64,000 nt of DNA from Lineus longissimus (GCF_910592395.1 NC_088312.1:15171292-15235291); one strand, 5' to 3'; numbered from the stretch's first letter, positions 44,219 to 58,142 are shown. Numbers and translations are program-made. Notes: generated by a model from the letters alone, not told the origin.

Positions 44219-47200
44219 GTATAAATTGTGACTGATATTGAAAGATAAAGTTGTAAGACATGAATGTCGAATGCTTGCCCCCATATTCCATGGCAAAAGA
44301 CCCCCTCTATCTAAGGGATTTGACCCTCTATTTTGGAGACTCTGAAAATGATTGTTCTGCTGGAAGCCACTTTGTTTGAAGAAACAACTTACCGTTGCAC
44401 GACCTTATTTGAAAATAGAAAAAGTTTCCGCCTTGTTTCATATTCTCTTGGATTCTTTACCTTAGACTTATTGTTTTGATCTCAAAATTCGCCCTTTACC
44501 CCCGAGGAAATTGGAAGGCGCACACGCGGCCTCTATGAAGAGGGGCTTGCTGCAGAAAGATTAGATATAACTATGGCTTACCGTTTTATGATGGAGTCTC
44601 TCGCTTGGTCACCTGACTTGTGAGCAGAATGCCTGTGAGCAGAATGCCTAGCGAAAGTTCTATTATATCAAATCCAACCGCCACTTCACATAATTTATCA
44701 GGCAATTGATCCTGCACTTCACATAATCCACCAGGTACTGCAGCCAAAGGTTACCCTGCGGTGTAAACATGCGACACAAATGTACAGTTGAAATCTATAT
44801 CCAATCTGTGAATATATTAATATCAATGCAAAATCTCAAATTCAGTTTCCAATTTCGAATTTCGAACGGCGTTAAGGACGTTATTGTCACTATATGAACA
44901 GTAGTTAGTTTATTTAGTTTTAGCCCATGCTGGTTTAGGCCTATTGACCACTCTGAAAGGTGTTTCGTTGGGGTCGGTGTTATCAAGATTTGTCCTGGTC
45001 CTTTGATGAAACTGAAGAACAATAATATGGGAATTTAGGTCTAAGTGCGAGCGTTCATTAAAGATAAAATATCGTGTATTGGTAGGCATAAGGGGCAAAC
45101 TAAAGTTATGTCTCCTGTTGCAGTCTCCATTGATATTCGTTTTAAGAGAATAAACTGCACTGTCATTTTGATCCGAATTGATCGCAGATGTTTGTGAAGG
45201 TTGTACTCTTCGATCCTGAGACTTCAGGTCAGCATTTCACGCAGTTATGCAAAAATATATGCGACATCTCTTGTAACCCTATTTTAGAAATGACAAGGCG
45301 ATGAGGCGAAATAGTACAACCGGCGAGTGTGTAGGGAAGGGATCATTGCCGAACTGGCATGGGGAGGCGGTTTGTAGACTATTCCAAGGCGGCTACGCGT
45401 AATTCCTGAACTGTACATGCTGCGATTTCAAGAGTCCTTGGAATTTCGAAGAACGGCACGATCAACCCGGTATTGATTATTCAGGAATTTTAGGTACCCG
45501 TGAATCACGAAATACCGCGGCCCTGTGTATGCGTATTGAGATCCGTGTGATATAGACTAATGCATTTCACATAGGTCACACATTGGCACGAAACTAGTTC
45601 AACACCTCAACTTTGGTCGAATTCGTTGAAGAAGAGTTCAGTGGCATGGCAATACTCTGAACCGAATAAACATGAAAGGTGCAACCCTGCTGGTCAATGG
45701 AAGTTTGAAATTTATCAATGACTAATCGGTCCGAGTGAAAGTTTCAAGGTCTTTAGTGTGATAACATAAGCTGGGTTTATCATACATCAAACAAAAGTCG
45801 GGGTGCCTACTTTCTTGTTCCTTCTTAACAGAATGAAGCACTTTCTGGAGACGATCAGCAGGAATAAATTCTATCGGCAAGAAACCAGAAGGTATTTGCC
45901 CCTCGGAGCCATGATTGAGTATGTTCTTCTACCACAGCCACTGTGTCCATGTACGTAGCGAAATAGCGTAAGAAAAGTAGAGTCTGTCGCGTGTACTGAG
46001 TCATTCATTTTTGCTGGTCACCAGTCGATCTAAACCTGTATGGAGGAACTTGTTGTTTTCACTGTTATTCCACGAAAAGCTGCCCTAAAACGTACATCTG
46101 TCATATTAACAACCGAGGAGAAACGTCCTGCAATCTTCCTGATATAATGATTCCAATCAGTAACCTCACGGTGGATAATCGTAGCGTTTTAGCGACCAAA
46201 TGTACGGTTGAACGCACTGCCGCGTATGCACTATAGCAGACGACGTGAGTTGAAAATCAGTATATATACTCTAGTTTCGCCTTTTTATGGTGGGTTCATT
46301 AACTTCAGGGACTACCTACATGGATTACGACGAACGGCCCATACTAAATTTAAGTCCGCCCTCTTCACATGATTGGATGAATTGTCGGTCTGCCATGAAC
46401 CAATTGCTTGGGGTTTCGGGTATTGTGAAATAGATTCGACTTTTTAAGGAGAGGTGAATTGAACCCAGTCATGCCCGTGCATGGCTGAAGGCAATTTATT
46501 CTGACTTTCTACAGGGTGTTTCCAAAAAAGTGAAGAGTGCAATTTAAGCGGGATCCACTGTCGCGATTTCGACTTGCGTCGGCGTCGCACTTGCTTGCGA
46601 TGTGTAGCGCGAAACCTGTCCGAGCGGTAAAGCGTCAGTGATAATGTCCTGGAGACAAAGTCACAACCAAGTCAAGGCTTTTTATGGGGCAGTAGTTGTC
46701 ACAACCTGGGGAAATCCAAGGACTCTGGTCCTCCTGATTTGATCTAGTAACCTGACTTCAGGGACATGTCCTCTATGTCTTCTCTCATTCCAATATGAGA
46801 GACTGGGTGGGACTTGGGCAATGTGACCTGCTTTTGGTCACTGATAAGAGTCCGGATGAAAACTACTACTAAGCTATCACAAAAGGGCACAACTACTTCA
46901 TCTAACTAAATAGTTTTATTATAACTCTCAAAACGCGAATGTCCATGATTTTACAACGGGTACAAAAAGGTTTCAATCAGATTAAACTAGGTGGTTGATG
47001 GCTGGATATAGGCTCATATCCACATCTTCACCATTTATCAAACGGGTCAACAAATCTAAAAGTTCATGGAGGAAAGCAACCAGGTTTTCCAGTTCAATAA
47101 AAGTGCCTATTATGACCAGATCATCAGCATAAACATGCACACTAGGTGCTGAATATTCAGGCATTTTATGACTGTTACACTTTCCCATAAATTGTATAAA

Positions 47201-47381
47201 AGTTAGTATATTACTCTGCCCCTTTTGCTGAACAAAAGTCAACAATTCAAATTGCAAATATAATAGAAAGATATCTTTAGGGCGCTTACCTGGCTAAATT
47301 CTATCAGTATCAGTGTGACCACCTTCAAAGCTGTATTTGAAACTTGACTCACACAACAATCTCAATGCAAGACCACATATA
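44219..47381. other. Intergenic DNA, no supported gene
   Basis: About 3.2 kb. Contains a small duplication (TGAGCAGAATGCCTG twice near 44621-44649), an isolated CAGGGTGTTTCCAAAAAAG mariner-like end at 46515, and a weak reverse-transcriptase-like frame at 46982-47257 discussed in the findings. Confidence 0.45.
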
Positions 47382-48142
47382 TGTAACATGTGGCTTGTTC
47401 TGCAATGTTGTGCAACTGCAAGCTAGGAGTATGTGACTGGGGTGAATGTCAACTCCGGAGGGCTAGAACCTCCTGATGCTAGATATGCTAGCACCCGATC
47501 TGCTCTCACGCCCAGCTGATTAGGGTTTTATACCGTATCCACGGGGGTCACCCACGGACTACAGACCCTCGAAATGATAACAAAACAAACCCGTTTTGAA
47601 ACATGTGCCAACTTTAGACCCAAAGTACAAGAGATTCCCAAAAGTCACAGCTTTGAAAATGACACCAAAAGATGCTACAGATCTTTATGAAATAAGCCAT
47701 GTCTTTGAAATAACTTTTTCACCAACATTTACCTGATTTAAAACACTCTGCAAAGTTACCACTGGAAAGTTCGTCACTCACAATCCAAAACAATGTGGAG
47801 GTCTGACGTCATCAAACATGGGGGACAGCTTTCAGAAAGTCGCAAATCGCAACATAAAAATAGTGAAATACAAGCGTTCACCAACTTAACAACTTACCAG
47901 GAGGCTCTCAATCAATAGATTCCCAATGACAAATGTATCCCTAAAGTTTGACAGTCTAACTTGGCGCAGTTTTGATGAAAATAGACTTCAAACACGAAAA
48001 TTTGCTCCAGTAAAAATGGTCCGGTTGTATATAAAATCCCGACCTGCAAAACAGGTACTTGCTGCACAGCGGGTGCATGTAAAATACGGACCCAGGAGTT
48101 GTCCTAGACGGAACGAAGAGACGAAAGACTAATTTTGTTACA
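47382..48142 (-). repeat. Probable LTR of a gypsy-type retroelement, 761 bp
   Basis: Read on the minus strand it starts TGTAACA and ends TGTTACA, a 7-bp inverted terminus, and carries a TATA-like GGTATAAAACCCT about two-thirds along. Immediately before its start is a polypurine tract (GGGGGGG, 48146-48152) with an upstream GACGGGGGCG motif. That arrangement marks a 3' LTR whose element body lies at higher coordinates, the same orientation as the pol at 61-64 kb. The second LTR is not in the window, so this rests on structure alone. Confidence 0.5.
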
Positions 48143-48145
48143 TTA

Positions 48146-48152
48146 CCCCCCC
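48146..48152 (-). other. Candidate polypurine tract
   Basis: Seven G on the minus strand, separated from the LTR start by TAA. A second purine-rich box, GACGGGGGCG, lies about 16 bp upstream. Confidence 0.45.
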
Positions 48153-49055
48153 GATCGAAACATTGACGCCCCCGTCAATAAACTACTGTACCCAACACAA
48201 AATTAACCTAAGAATTGAGAGCTACCTTATAAAATAAAAGTTCCAAATAAAATATGAATACCTAGTATGTACACAATACAACAACAAATTAACAGGACAA
48301 ACACAATTAAGTACAATCACATACCTTGTAGTACACACTCCTAAATGTATGCCACTTCACAACCCATCCACATGACACTAAAACCAAGCCAAGGCATTCA
48401 TTTACATCACATTCTTCACTTCAAACTACTTAATCTTGCTGTCAGTCAACAAGTTTTTCAACTATGAAATAATTCAACCTCCGGCCGAAAAGCTAAACAT
48501 TACCAGTTTTATACCAGGAGAACCAGAAACAGTTACTTCAACCTCATTTGCTTTTGCACACAACTAGTTACACGCAAACTGTACTCAACTTACATTGACA
48601 CAAAGATCAGACTGATAACTCAAGTGTTCATTCAGTGACAGTGACTTGTGCCATCCCAATGTGCAGTGCAAAAGACACTAGCAACATTCAAAACTTTGAA
48701 CCCGTAAACAATGCACTTACATTACATATATAGAAGACAAGTAGGTTTAAAAACATAATGCAAAATCATATTTACAGATGAGACAAGTTCAAATTAAAAT
48801 ATCAAAGTATCAAAAATAACAGTACCCATCTAAAGTGAAAGGGGAATTGCTCAACATCTTATTACCATGGCAACCAGTTTGCCCAAACAACTTGGAATGT
48901 TACCAGTCAAGCCACAAGTTATCTGATCAACCAATCTGAAATGTGCACAATCCATCTCAGCTACAAAGAATACAACTCCAAAGCAAATGTTCACCTTTAC
49001 TTTGCACAATATAAGCGCTATGGCCTTTTGCAGTTATGACCACTATAGATGACAC
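48153..49055. other. G-poor, C-rich tract without genes
   Basis: On the plus strand this 0.9 kb is rich in A and C and poor in G, with no long frames. It would be the 3' untranslated interior of the retroelement if the LTR call is right. Confidence 0.4.
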
Positions 49056-51694
49056 TAATCCAGAAGTATTAAGGTAGCAGGAAGGGTTGGGCGTTTGTGG
49101 TTTCTGAGTCTGAGGGGGTTGGTGTCTGTTGACTGTGCTTTAAGAGAGACTAGGCATGGCGCCAGTCTCTCTTAAAGCACAGTCAACAGGCATTTGGTCT
49201 CAGTATTTGGGTTTTGATTGCCATGACTGTACCCCTGTAAAAGTCAGAGGAGGAGAAGTTTGGAATGATGAAAGCATTGAAGAAGAAGAAATGTTATTAT
49301 TGAGGAAAGCAAAATTTATTATGAGACTAGAAGGCAGTGTCCTGACTTGATTATTTTGAAAATGGCGGTCTGAACACATTAAAAGGTGGAACATGGCATT
49401 TTATCGACTTTGAAGTGTTCTGCAGTTAAAGGGAGACTATAGGCAGCAGCTAGGTAGGCAAGATAAAGTCATACAAATTTGCCAATAGGGGTCAGTCATA
49501 TCTCTAGGCATGGCGCCAGTCTCTCTTAAAGCACAGTCAACAGGCATTTGGTCTTAGTATTTGGGTAAGTACAGAATCAAGGCAGCTCAGAGAGCAATGA
49601 TTGAACGATGCTGTGGACAAGTCCAAGGATACTGCATCAGTCACGACCAACTTCTCATCAGAAAGCGTCACCACCAGCATATTCAATGTTTAGTTCCAAC
49701 CTGTACCAGACCAATGCACGCCTGTCATGGTCAGCAGTGGTCAGCTTAGCGCGATATGGAACATTCTTCCGAAACTCAAGCAGGGAAGTCTGCTCATTAG
49801 CCTATCTCGCGCACTGCTCCTTCTTGTCAAACATCGTAGTGAAATCGTGGTACAGTGGGGCGTCCTCGAGGATTGCAGCTGGTCGGACAGACGTGAGGTG
49901 GAATGTGGGCGGCTGCACTTCTTCGTTGATGTGCGATGGCAGATAGCACAGTTGTTGCGTTGCATGACAGCTGAAAGTGAATGTGATATCATAGAACTGA
50001 GGCGTTTGCAATGAGACTATAGGTGAAGTAGAAGCAAGGAGTGAAATGGGCAATCTTCCAGTGACTAATATACAGAGTAAGGGCACTGGGTGTTGTTAGA
50101 TTCAGCATTGAATGTATTCCTCGTACAAGCGTGAATAGTGTGGACATACAGTGAGAGGTGAGAGACCCCTATTGACTACTTCTTGTAACTTTATCTTGGA
50201 TTATATTAGTATTGAACTTCTAGCCATGGAATATGAAGAAATTGAAGTTGTAGGCATGGAATATGAAAAATTATTCAACGGTGAAAGACATTATTCCATG
50301 AGGCTTTGCCGTGATCGCAAAGGACGCGACGTGATTGGTTCACATGCTAATGAGGTATGATAATGATAATTACCTCTATAATGCTACTTGGATAGCGACT
50401 GTGTCGTTGACTGCAACAGTGGTCTATGTCAATGTGTGCCTGTAATGTCAATGAAGTATGATGAGGTGATGACGATAGTGCAATTATTAAATATTGGCAA
50501 GAGATCATACTGCAACATAGGTCTTGTTTTTGACAGATGACTGTGCGACATTCCCATTGGGTCTTGTTAAAGTCAGCGCTGCATGTATTCCTTGTACAAG
50601 CTTGAATAGTTGTGACGGACTTTGAGGGGTGAGAGACCCCTATCGGCTACTTCGTCTAACTTTATCTTGCCTACCTAGCTGCTAGCAATAGTGCCCCTTT
50701 ATCAAGACTGAAACCCACTGTGCGGGGCTTAGAAATTACCTTTATAATCCTAGTTGGATAACCACTGTGTATGATCTAGTGCTGTTATTGGTCATGGTAC
50801 ATGGTAGGCCTAATCATCATGGCTATATGTTTCAGGAAAAGCTCGGAGTAAAATGAACTGCCGATGAATAATGATGTTGTTCATGTTTACCATGTTTACT
50901 AGTACATAGCCATAGGGTATGCACTGGCCAGTGCACTTTCTGCACGTCGTCATGGTCATGTACGTGATACCTTGCATATTGATATTTTGTTTTTTGAATG
51001 CGCATGCTTTTTGGGCAAAATCACTTGTACCAACACTAATGAATAATGTCTTCTTATCCCTATGACTCCATACACAGTGAGGGCATTGTCCCATTCCCAT
51101 CAAATGGTAACTTATTGTACCGTATTAGGGTGGAAGTTGGGGAGCACATACCTACCGTTGCACGCCTGTCATAACCAGTAGTGATGAGCTTAGCGCGATA
51201 TGGAACATTCTTCAGAAACTCAAGCGAGGGAAGTCTGCTCATTAGCATATCTCGCGCACTGCTCCTTCTTGTCAAACATCGTAGTGAAATCGTAATGGAA
51301 AACGTCTGGCTTTGCGCCAGACGTTGAGACTAATAAGTGAAGAACTAATAGGTAAAGAACTTCTACTTGCGCGAGACTGCTCTGATAAAATTATCATTGC
51401 AGAGACTACGGTGACGTACACATATATTTTTTACAATCAAAAATGCCCTCAAAAGACGACATGGAATGATTATTTTATTGATATTTCCTACTATATACCT
51501 TCCAATTATCACTTTATACAAATAGATCGGCGTTAGGTCGCATGCTTTTCTTTCCTGGTGACACTATAAAGCAAAATAGTTGCAACCCCGTAAATGCGCT
51601 ATAAGTCCAATAATAAGTGACGGTGACCCGTTATAAATGTTTCGCCAGCTTCGCTTTTTTGCCGCTACGCGGCGCGTTGGGCCCTTGCGTCAAG
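49056..51694 (+). repeat. 2.6-kb repeat family, longer copy
   Basis: Inverted relative to the short copy at 6380-7200. It holds an internal direct repeat (49152-49211 and 49506-49564) and a second one (near 49705-49840 and 51150-51300, containing TTAGCGCGATATGGAACATT). A small hairpin ACGTCTGG...CCAGACGT lies near 51302-51325. Overlapping frames of 60-112 codons exist, without a recognised domain. Confidence 0.7.
49126..49189. repeat. Perfect 26-bp hairpin, second copy
   Basis: Same arms as 7067-7130 with loop AGGCATGGCGCC. Confidence 0.85.
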
Positions 51695-52728
51695 TTACCA
51701 AGTATTACTATACAGTCAGTCCTCACTTCCAAACAATTGCTGCAGTTTCAACAACAGCTAAACTTCAGTATTCTGAAGTATTCTTCTCAAGCACCAACTA
51801 CCAAAAATTATCAGTACCAAAATAATACCACATCATATTGACTCAGCAACATGTTATCGAACTTGAGATTCATATTAAAACGTTACATGCAATACAAACT
51901 AGTATTGGGCAATTCGCCTAACAGCAAATTGCAGACCATATCCCTGGTGAAAGTATTTTGTCATGTTGAGAAATTAGGTTTGCACCAGGATATAACCAGA
52001 TAACCTGAATAACCAGCTGAATTAGGTTGTGACAGTAGGTGCATCATAAATACTAGAATTAGCGATGGTTCTGGGACTGCAACAACTCAGCATATGGATG
52101 GTCAGAATCCAGCAGACAACAAGCAAATGTAATCTGAATCTCAACATCTTTCGTATCTTTTGACGAGTTTTCTGGTCGAGTGAGGGAAACCAGTTGGCCA
52201 TCTGATATGGCTGGTGGGGATGAAAGCTCCCAATGTTGGGACGACCAATAATACATTGCGTCTCCACAGTATTTATATTATAATACCTCCCTCCATGCAC
52301 ACATGGTTCTGCTGCCAATTTTTTCTTCAAATGATCTAGGTGTCAATCATGCACTTGTGGGTACTGGCACCACGTAGGTAACTTCTGATCTGATCTTAAG
52401 TGGCAGGTTTTTGGTGCTTTGTCCTGGTGCCCATTTTTAAGATGACAAAACACTATCACCAGGGATATGGTCTGCAATTGCTGTTAGGAAAGTCACAACC
52501 TGGGGACAAAAAATAAATGTGATTTAGACTTCGCATTCCTTTGAAGTGTAGGTTGCAACATCCCAGGCCATTGATGCATGCATGGTCACAACATAGGGGC
52601 AACCGGGAATCATGGCAAGGATTTTTACAACCATTCTTTTGAGGTGTAGATTCAGATGTGAGGGAAGTGTCTTGATCTCTACATAAAATTCCTTCGACAT
52701 GGTGCAACAAACCAGTCCAGTAGATATA
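51695..52728. other. No gene seen
   Basis: About 1 kb of short frames between the repeat family and the 9-bp-TSD MITE. Confidence 0.4.
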
Positions 52729-52737
52729 TACATGGTC

Positions 52738-53680
52738 CAAGGAGGATACCGCGGTGACGTCACATCACGTGATCCCGACCCATATTAGTGATCGCTATGG
52801 CCAATCAGATTCAGTCTACTGACAGCACCAGCACTGAACACATCTCCACGTCTCCCTGTCTGGTGCGCTCCTGTACACAAAAACACCAATAGACATGAAA
52901 TATTGCAATACCTAGTATGGATTCTTCCTGTGTAAAATAAAATTTACAGAGCAGATTAACTTCCACGAATAAAAAAGACGTTTGGCGTGGCCAAAGTGCG
53001 GAAATAATGTCTCCGCTAAAATACACTACGAAATACACTAGGCAATGCACTACGCAATATACAGTAGAGATGCAGTTGAGTTTGTTATTGTTTTGACTTA
53101 AAAGCCCGCCCATATCATAATAAATTCATGTATTCATGAAGTATGAACTCATTTTTGTCCCATACAACTCTAAGAACAGTCAATTTCTCCTAAAATCATC
53201 ACCGAAACCGCGATATCCGCAGGAAGATTTCGTTCTAGTGTCCGAAAATGCATGATCTTACAGGGGCGCTAACTCGACAAATAGAGGGGATCTATGGGGA
53301 TCTATGCGAGTTTTAGGTAATACAGGTCTCGAACTTGTAAAATCTGTAAACATGCCTCCAAATCCCATTATGATAATGAAGAGATTGCCCCATATCTGGG
53401 AGACTGTTTTGAAACCATCGCTAATTTTGGAAGATCGGTGCCGGCTATTTGGTTTAAAAAACCCTATTTTCCCCCATCAAAACAGCACTTTTCATTATTC
53501 AAATGATAGCTTATTGTCTGAAGACTTATTTCATAGCAGAAAAGTACTAATAACTCTGATTTGATGCGAAAAATCTAACTTTTTTGATGACTTGATTTTC
53601 CCTTGGCCGTGGATCGAGTTTGTTTACAATATGCAGCGCCATCTTGGAAAAGCCGTGACGTCACCGCGGTATCCTCCTTG
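52738..53680. mobile_element. Mutator- or Merlin-like MITE, 943 bp, 9-bp TSD
   Basis: The ends CAAGGAGGATACCGCGGTG and its inverse extend 26 bp through GACGTCAC. The 9-bp direct repeat TACATGGTC directly abuts both (52729-52737, 53681-53689). A 9-bp duplication fits Mutator-like elements, and Merlin is an alternative. No transposase is inside. Confidence 0.85.
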
Positions 53681-53689
53681 TACATGGTC

Positions 53690-55780
53690 ATAGCATACGG
53701 CATCGAGACAACCAGTATGCAAGATTACGGCCAGGCCCAAGGGGTATGACCGATCAGCACTAAGAGTAAAAACGTAAAATGCAATAATATCTTTTTAAAC
53801 TAACTGCCACAGTAGGTTTATTTATTCAGTCTTTTTGAAGTAAAAGTATTACAGTGAAAAGAACGAAATACGGCTGGAATATTATACTGGTTAGTCTTCG
53901 GACGGCAAATTCAGCACTGCACCGATGTCAAGGTTAAGACGGTTATACGACTTTGCCTCATCAGCTCCTCGTGGTCAAGGCTCCTATATCCGTGACTGAT
54001 GCGGTCGCAGAACAGAACAGATGCTGATCATCCCCGTCACTGCGTCAGGCTGTAAAACAGAGCGAGGAAATATTTTAACTTCACCAGAAGTTTTATCATT
54101 CATTATTCAGACCAACAGACACTGACTACCTGCTAATAGTCTATGAATTTCATTGTCATAATTCAGAACAAACACTAATTATCACCTTTGCTGACCAATA
54201 TTTTCAGAAGGTGTGTACATTCGTGTGTCCATTTACACTGCACGTGTATACGTGCTTTACTGTACATTTCTACAGGAGTGAGCAGAATGTACAGAAAAAC
54301 GATCTCCAAAACTGTTGCTTTCAGCACTCGCGACACATTAAGCGAGGTTTTAGCAATTATTTTCAGTGAAGGTATATCTCATGTGTAGAGTCTGGGTGAT
54401 TTTCAGACATTCTTAGGAGTTTAAGGCGCACAGTTTGATGAAACTTGCCCGAATTCGTAATTTTTTTGATGAATGTATATCCGCCATTACGGGGATCTGG
54501 AAACTTTCGGATGACAAGTTTGCCTCAAAAGATGGACGTGCTCCCTATAATCACCCAAACTAACAGCGAATATATATTCTTAAGATCCTTTTCTTGACCT
54601 CTGATGAGTTAATTTTGTCTGATGCAGTGTTTCAACACAAATTTGAGGGCGATTACAATCACGAAAAAATCACACTCACCCAGTCTAGAATGCGTAGACG
54701 AAATGTCTGTTGGCTCTTCCATGTAGCGGGTATCCTCCCACCTGTTCAGGTCGGGACAGATCAACGTTGAGCAACTTGCCTAATCGGTAAAAACGCGGGA
54801 GGCAGTGCTATTACCGGAACGGTTCAGAACCGGCGATTTTCATCAAAAATCACCCGAAAACTAAAAAAGTAAGCAACGGCTGCAAAAATAAAGTACACGT
54901 TGTTCGTTAGCAGGTTATGAAACGTAACCTAACCAAATTTCAGGTCGTTCCGTGCGGCAGTTTCGGAGATACGTGTCGAAAACCACATCCCTCGGGTCCT
55001 GGCGATCGGCTCAGTAAAAACAATAGACCATATGGTCTAATGAACCAAGCTTAATCTCAAATGGCAGGTTTGTTGGTTCCCAAAGTTGCACAGTATACCA
55101 ATACCTTTCCAAAATACTCTTACCCACTGTACACAAGTTCATCAAAATTCAAATATATCAAAAGTTACACCACACGTACCATCAAACTTACAGAGATCAC
55201 TGCAAAGAGGGACAAGTTTTAACTGTACATCTACCGCAAATTTGTCTTAAAATTACCAAGCTTCATCTTAATTCTTGAACCAGACGCTCAAAGTACTCAA
55301 ACATCAATTCCCAACTACCAAATTACAGTTTTTGGAAATTTCACCCTTCACAAATAATTCAATCAAACACCAATTACTCTAGTTTTGACAAAGTTTCCAT
55401 GGTAACACATGCTAGACCAGCACCTGCCCAGTTGCACCAAATATAAATTGCACCATTAATACATGTTATTTAAATAATTCTTACAATTACCAACAGCAGG
55501 ATTACAACTATGGGGAAAGTTGTACCCCTACTTTGTACTTATAAAATTGATGAGGTAACACCCTGAGAAATCGACTTTCTCACCTCCACAGGTTAGAAAC
55601 AACGTCACTCCCAAGAATACTTCCAGAATTATCACACACAGTGAAGAGTGGTACTATCATAACAAGATTGAGTTCGTGCTTAATTAAAAATTTTTTTAAA
55701 CAATTAGAATGACAAGGTATGGGATTGCCATACATTGCCCGATTTTTGACTGTAAAACTTGAAACAGATAAAACAAGAGG
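53690..55780. other. No gene seen
   Basis: About 2 kb. The part from 55040 to 55770 is A/C-rich like 48153-49055. Confidence 0.4.
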
Positions 55781-55781
55781 C

Positions 55782-55797
55782 CCAAGGGCCTGGCGCT
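55782..55797. repeat. Head of a dispersed invertebrate repeat
   Basis: GAGGCCCAAGGGCCTGGCGC is followed by TCAGCTGAAA. A matching tail form, TCAGCTGAGCTAAAAA, is at 60180-60196 after a (GGAT)n run. From memory, such head and tail motifs occur together in many lophotrochozoan genomes; the 4.4 kb between may be one composite element. Confidence 0.4.
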
Positions 55798-58020
55798 CAG
55801 CTGAAATGGATAGGTGAAGGCAAGGGCCAAGTGTGTGTCGGTACCGTTATTATGAGGCAACGTGAAGCTATAACGTCTAGCACGCAGAAGTGCTGATGCG
55901 AAAGACCTTCTTGCTATATCAGTGCATGCTGAAGTACTGAGTTGACGTCACCCTGGTATTATGACGTAAAGTCATTTCTATTGCCGTTGCAGTAGTGGGG
56001 TGTGTGATGACGTCAAGGAGTTGTGTGGTGACGTCAAAGAGTGGAGTCCTTGTCTTCATGCAGCGTAGGTGGAACTAATAACATGCACATGGACACAAGG
56101 TACATAATTATTACAGTGTATTTTGTGAGGTGGGGCCTGGTGCTTTACAATGGTCAAATGAACCGACTGTTGTCTGGACATTTATGAAGTGGATGCAGCC
56201 AAATGTTTGGGACGGTCTTTTTTGTATGTGAAGAAAAGAAGATAAAGAGTTGGTTAACAAAATGAACTTTATTGGTGCGGCAGATATTTGATGCCTTTCG
56301 GCAGATATTTGAAGCGCCTTGCGGCAGATATTTGATAACGCTCTCCGGGAATGGAAAGCAGTAAAACGAGTAAGCACACCTTACTCTGAATGTGGGAACA
56401 GCAAGTGCTTTCCTGGACTTGAAATGTGCCAACGACTCCTCTTGCAATAACCAACAACAGTTGATCTGTAAAAAAAGAGAAGAGAAATTAACACTGACTG
56501 AATAAAAAAGGGTGACATAGACGGGGAAATGTACACCACCGGATACAGTCTGTGCTTGATCAGGCATCGGTCAGATGATATCCTGAACAAGGCATCTATG
56601 GAAGCAAATCCAGAAAGAGACTTAACCTTCGAAGGGCACACTTATTACTCAGTGAAAAGTCAGTCCTGTGGGCTGTTTTCCAATTCAAAATAAAAGTGTA
56701 ACCTCTTTAAATTAGTCTCACAGACTGAACCATAACACTCAACAGCCAACCGTGCCCACATGATGTGAGCCGAGAGCTGGGCTTAAAGATGAGCGAGTGG
56801 TGTACTACATTTTGAAAATTGTCTATCGTCTACGACATGTGACAGAACAGGATCTAGTGGACTTAATGATGAGGTACTATCAAATAAGGTGTCCATCAAA
56901 TGAATCATGAGGGCCTGTTGAGTTATACTCTAAGCCTGTCCTATAGGGCTTGCGGTTTTTGTCTTTTTTACAGCTACAGTACAGCCATGCACAGCGCAGT
57001 GTACAGACAGTACAGGATTGCAAACCAAAAACATGAGCATTGCTGCGTAACGAAACTGCAGTGGGATTCATACTACGATGTCATAATGTGACTTTCAAAA
57101 TAATTGTAAACAAACGTAAATGGCGAAATTTGTTGCAAAATTGCCATCCATAACAACTCGGGGACCGTAGCCAAAATGGCCGACGGCGAATTCTCCGGTC
57201 GCTAGCGCAGTCCATAAACAAGCATCAATTTTACCAACTTTGGGCGCAAGCTTGGTCATCAAAGTTACAGAACTGTTAGAAATACATCCAAACAACATAT
57301 ATATACAGTTAAAAGTGCATAAAAATCCCGTTTCAACCTCCGGGCGCTACCTTTTTTTCTCCGCCAGACGCCGGGCCCTACCGGTCGTTATTTAGTGCGA
57401 CCGCCACCAGAGTGTTTATCACGATCTTTCGCCGTTTTAATTGCGCGTTTTAGGCAGATTAATCAATTATTACATGCATGCATTATATATCACCGAAATG
57501 ATAATTGCGTAGGCTATTTGAAACTAAGTTCAGATATTATTTTTGATCCTTGAATTGAATTTAGGCGAGTGATTTTTGACACCCGGTCGACATATCAGGA
57601 CTTGCAAATTCACGCGAGATCGCTTGCTTCATCGGCACGTTTGAAAACCGAATTTCACAAATTCTACAAATATTTATCACATACCATATGTATCACCACA
57701 AAGGTAACTCTCTAGACTATTTGAAACCAAGTTCAGATACTTATTTTCACAAAAATTCGAAGCTATGCAAGCGATTTTTCAGTGGTAGAGATCGACGGAA
57801 ACAAATTTCTCGCTCTAAAATGACATGAGACGAGCACCAACTTTCGCTAATTTGTGCACAAAATTTCCGCAATATTATAAAAAAACTATCGATAAATCTG
57901 AATTATATAGACTCTTTTCAGTACCTAAACAAATTTCAGGTACATGGTCATGTTGATTAAAAGAGTATCAACCGATTGAACATGAGAAAGTTCACTCATC
58001 TTCATTGAAGCAGCGACTAC
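55798..58020. other. No gene seen
   Basis: Short frames only. A short motif, GGCAGATATTTGA with small spacers, occurs three times near 56279-56336. Confidence 0.4.
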
Positions 58021-58067
58021 CGCCATTTTTGGCTCACCGTAGGGGAGTCTATACGATACCGCAGTGT

Positions 58068-58084
58068 CCGTCGTCCGTCGTCGT

Positions 58085-58122
<38 letters not shown>

Positions 58123-58130
58123 CGTCGTAT
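58068..58130 (+). repeat. (GTC)n-type microsatellite
   Basis: GTCCGTCGTC units followed by about twelve GTC. Confidence 0.9.
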
Positions 58131-58142
58131 CCTAGTTCAAAA

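Noticed and set aside
46515-46535. Second mariner MITE beginning CAGGGTGTTTCC
   Set aside because: Only one end was found; no inverted partner within reach.
47926-48132. 68-codon plus-strand frame
   Set aside because: Falls inside the proposed LTR on its antisense strand and has no recognisable domain.
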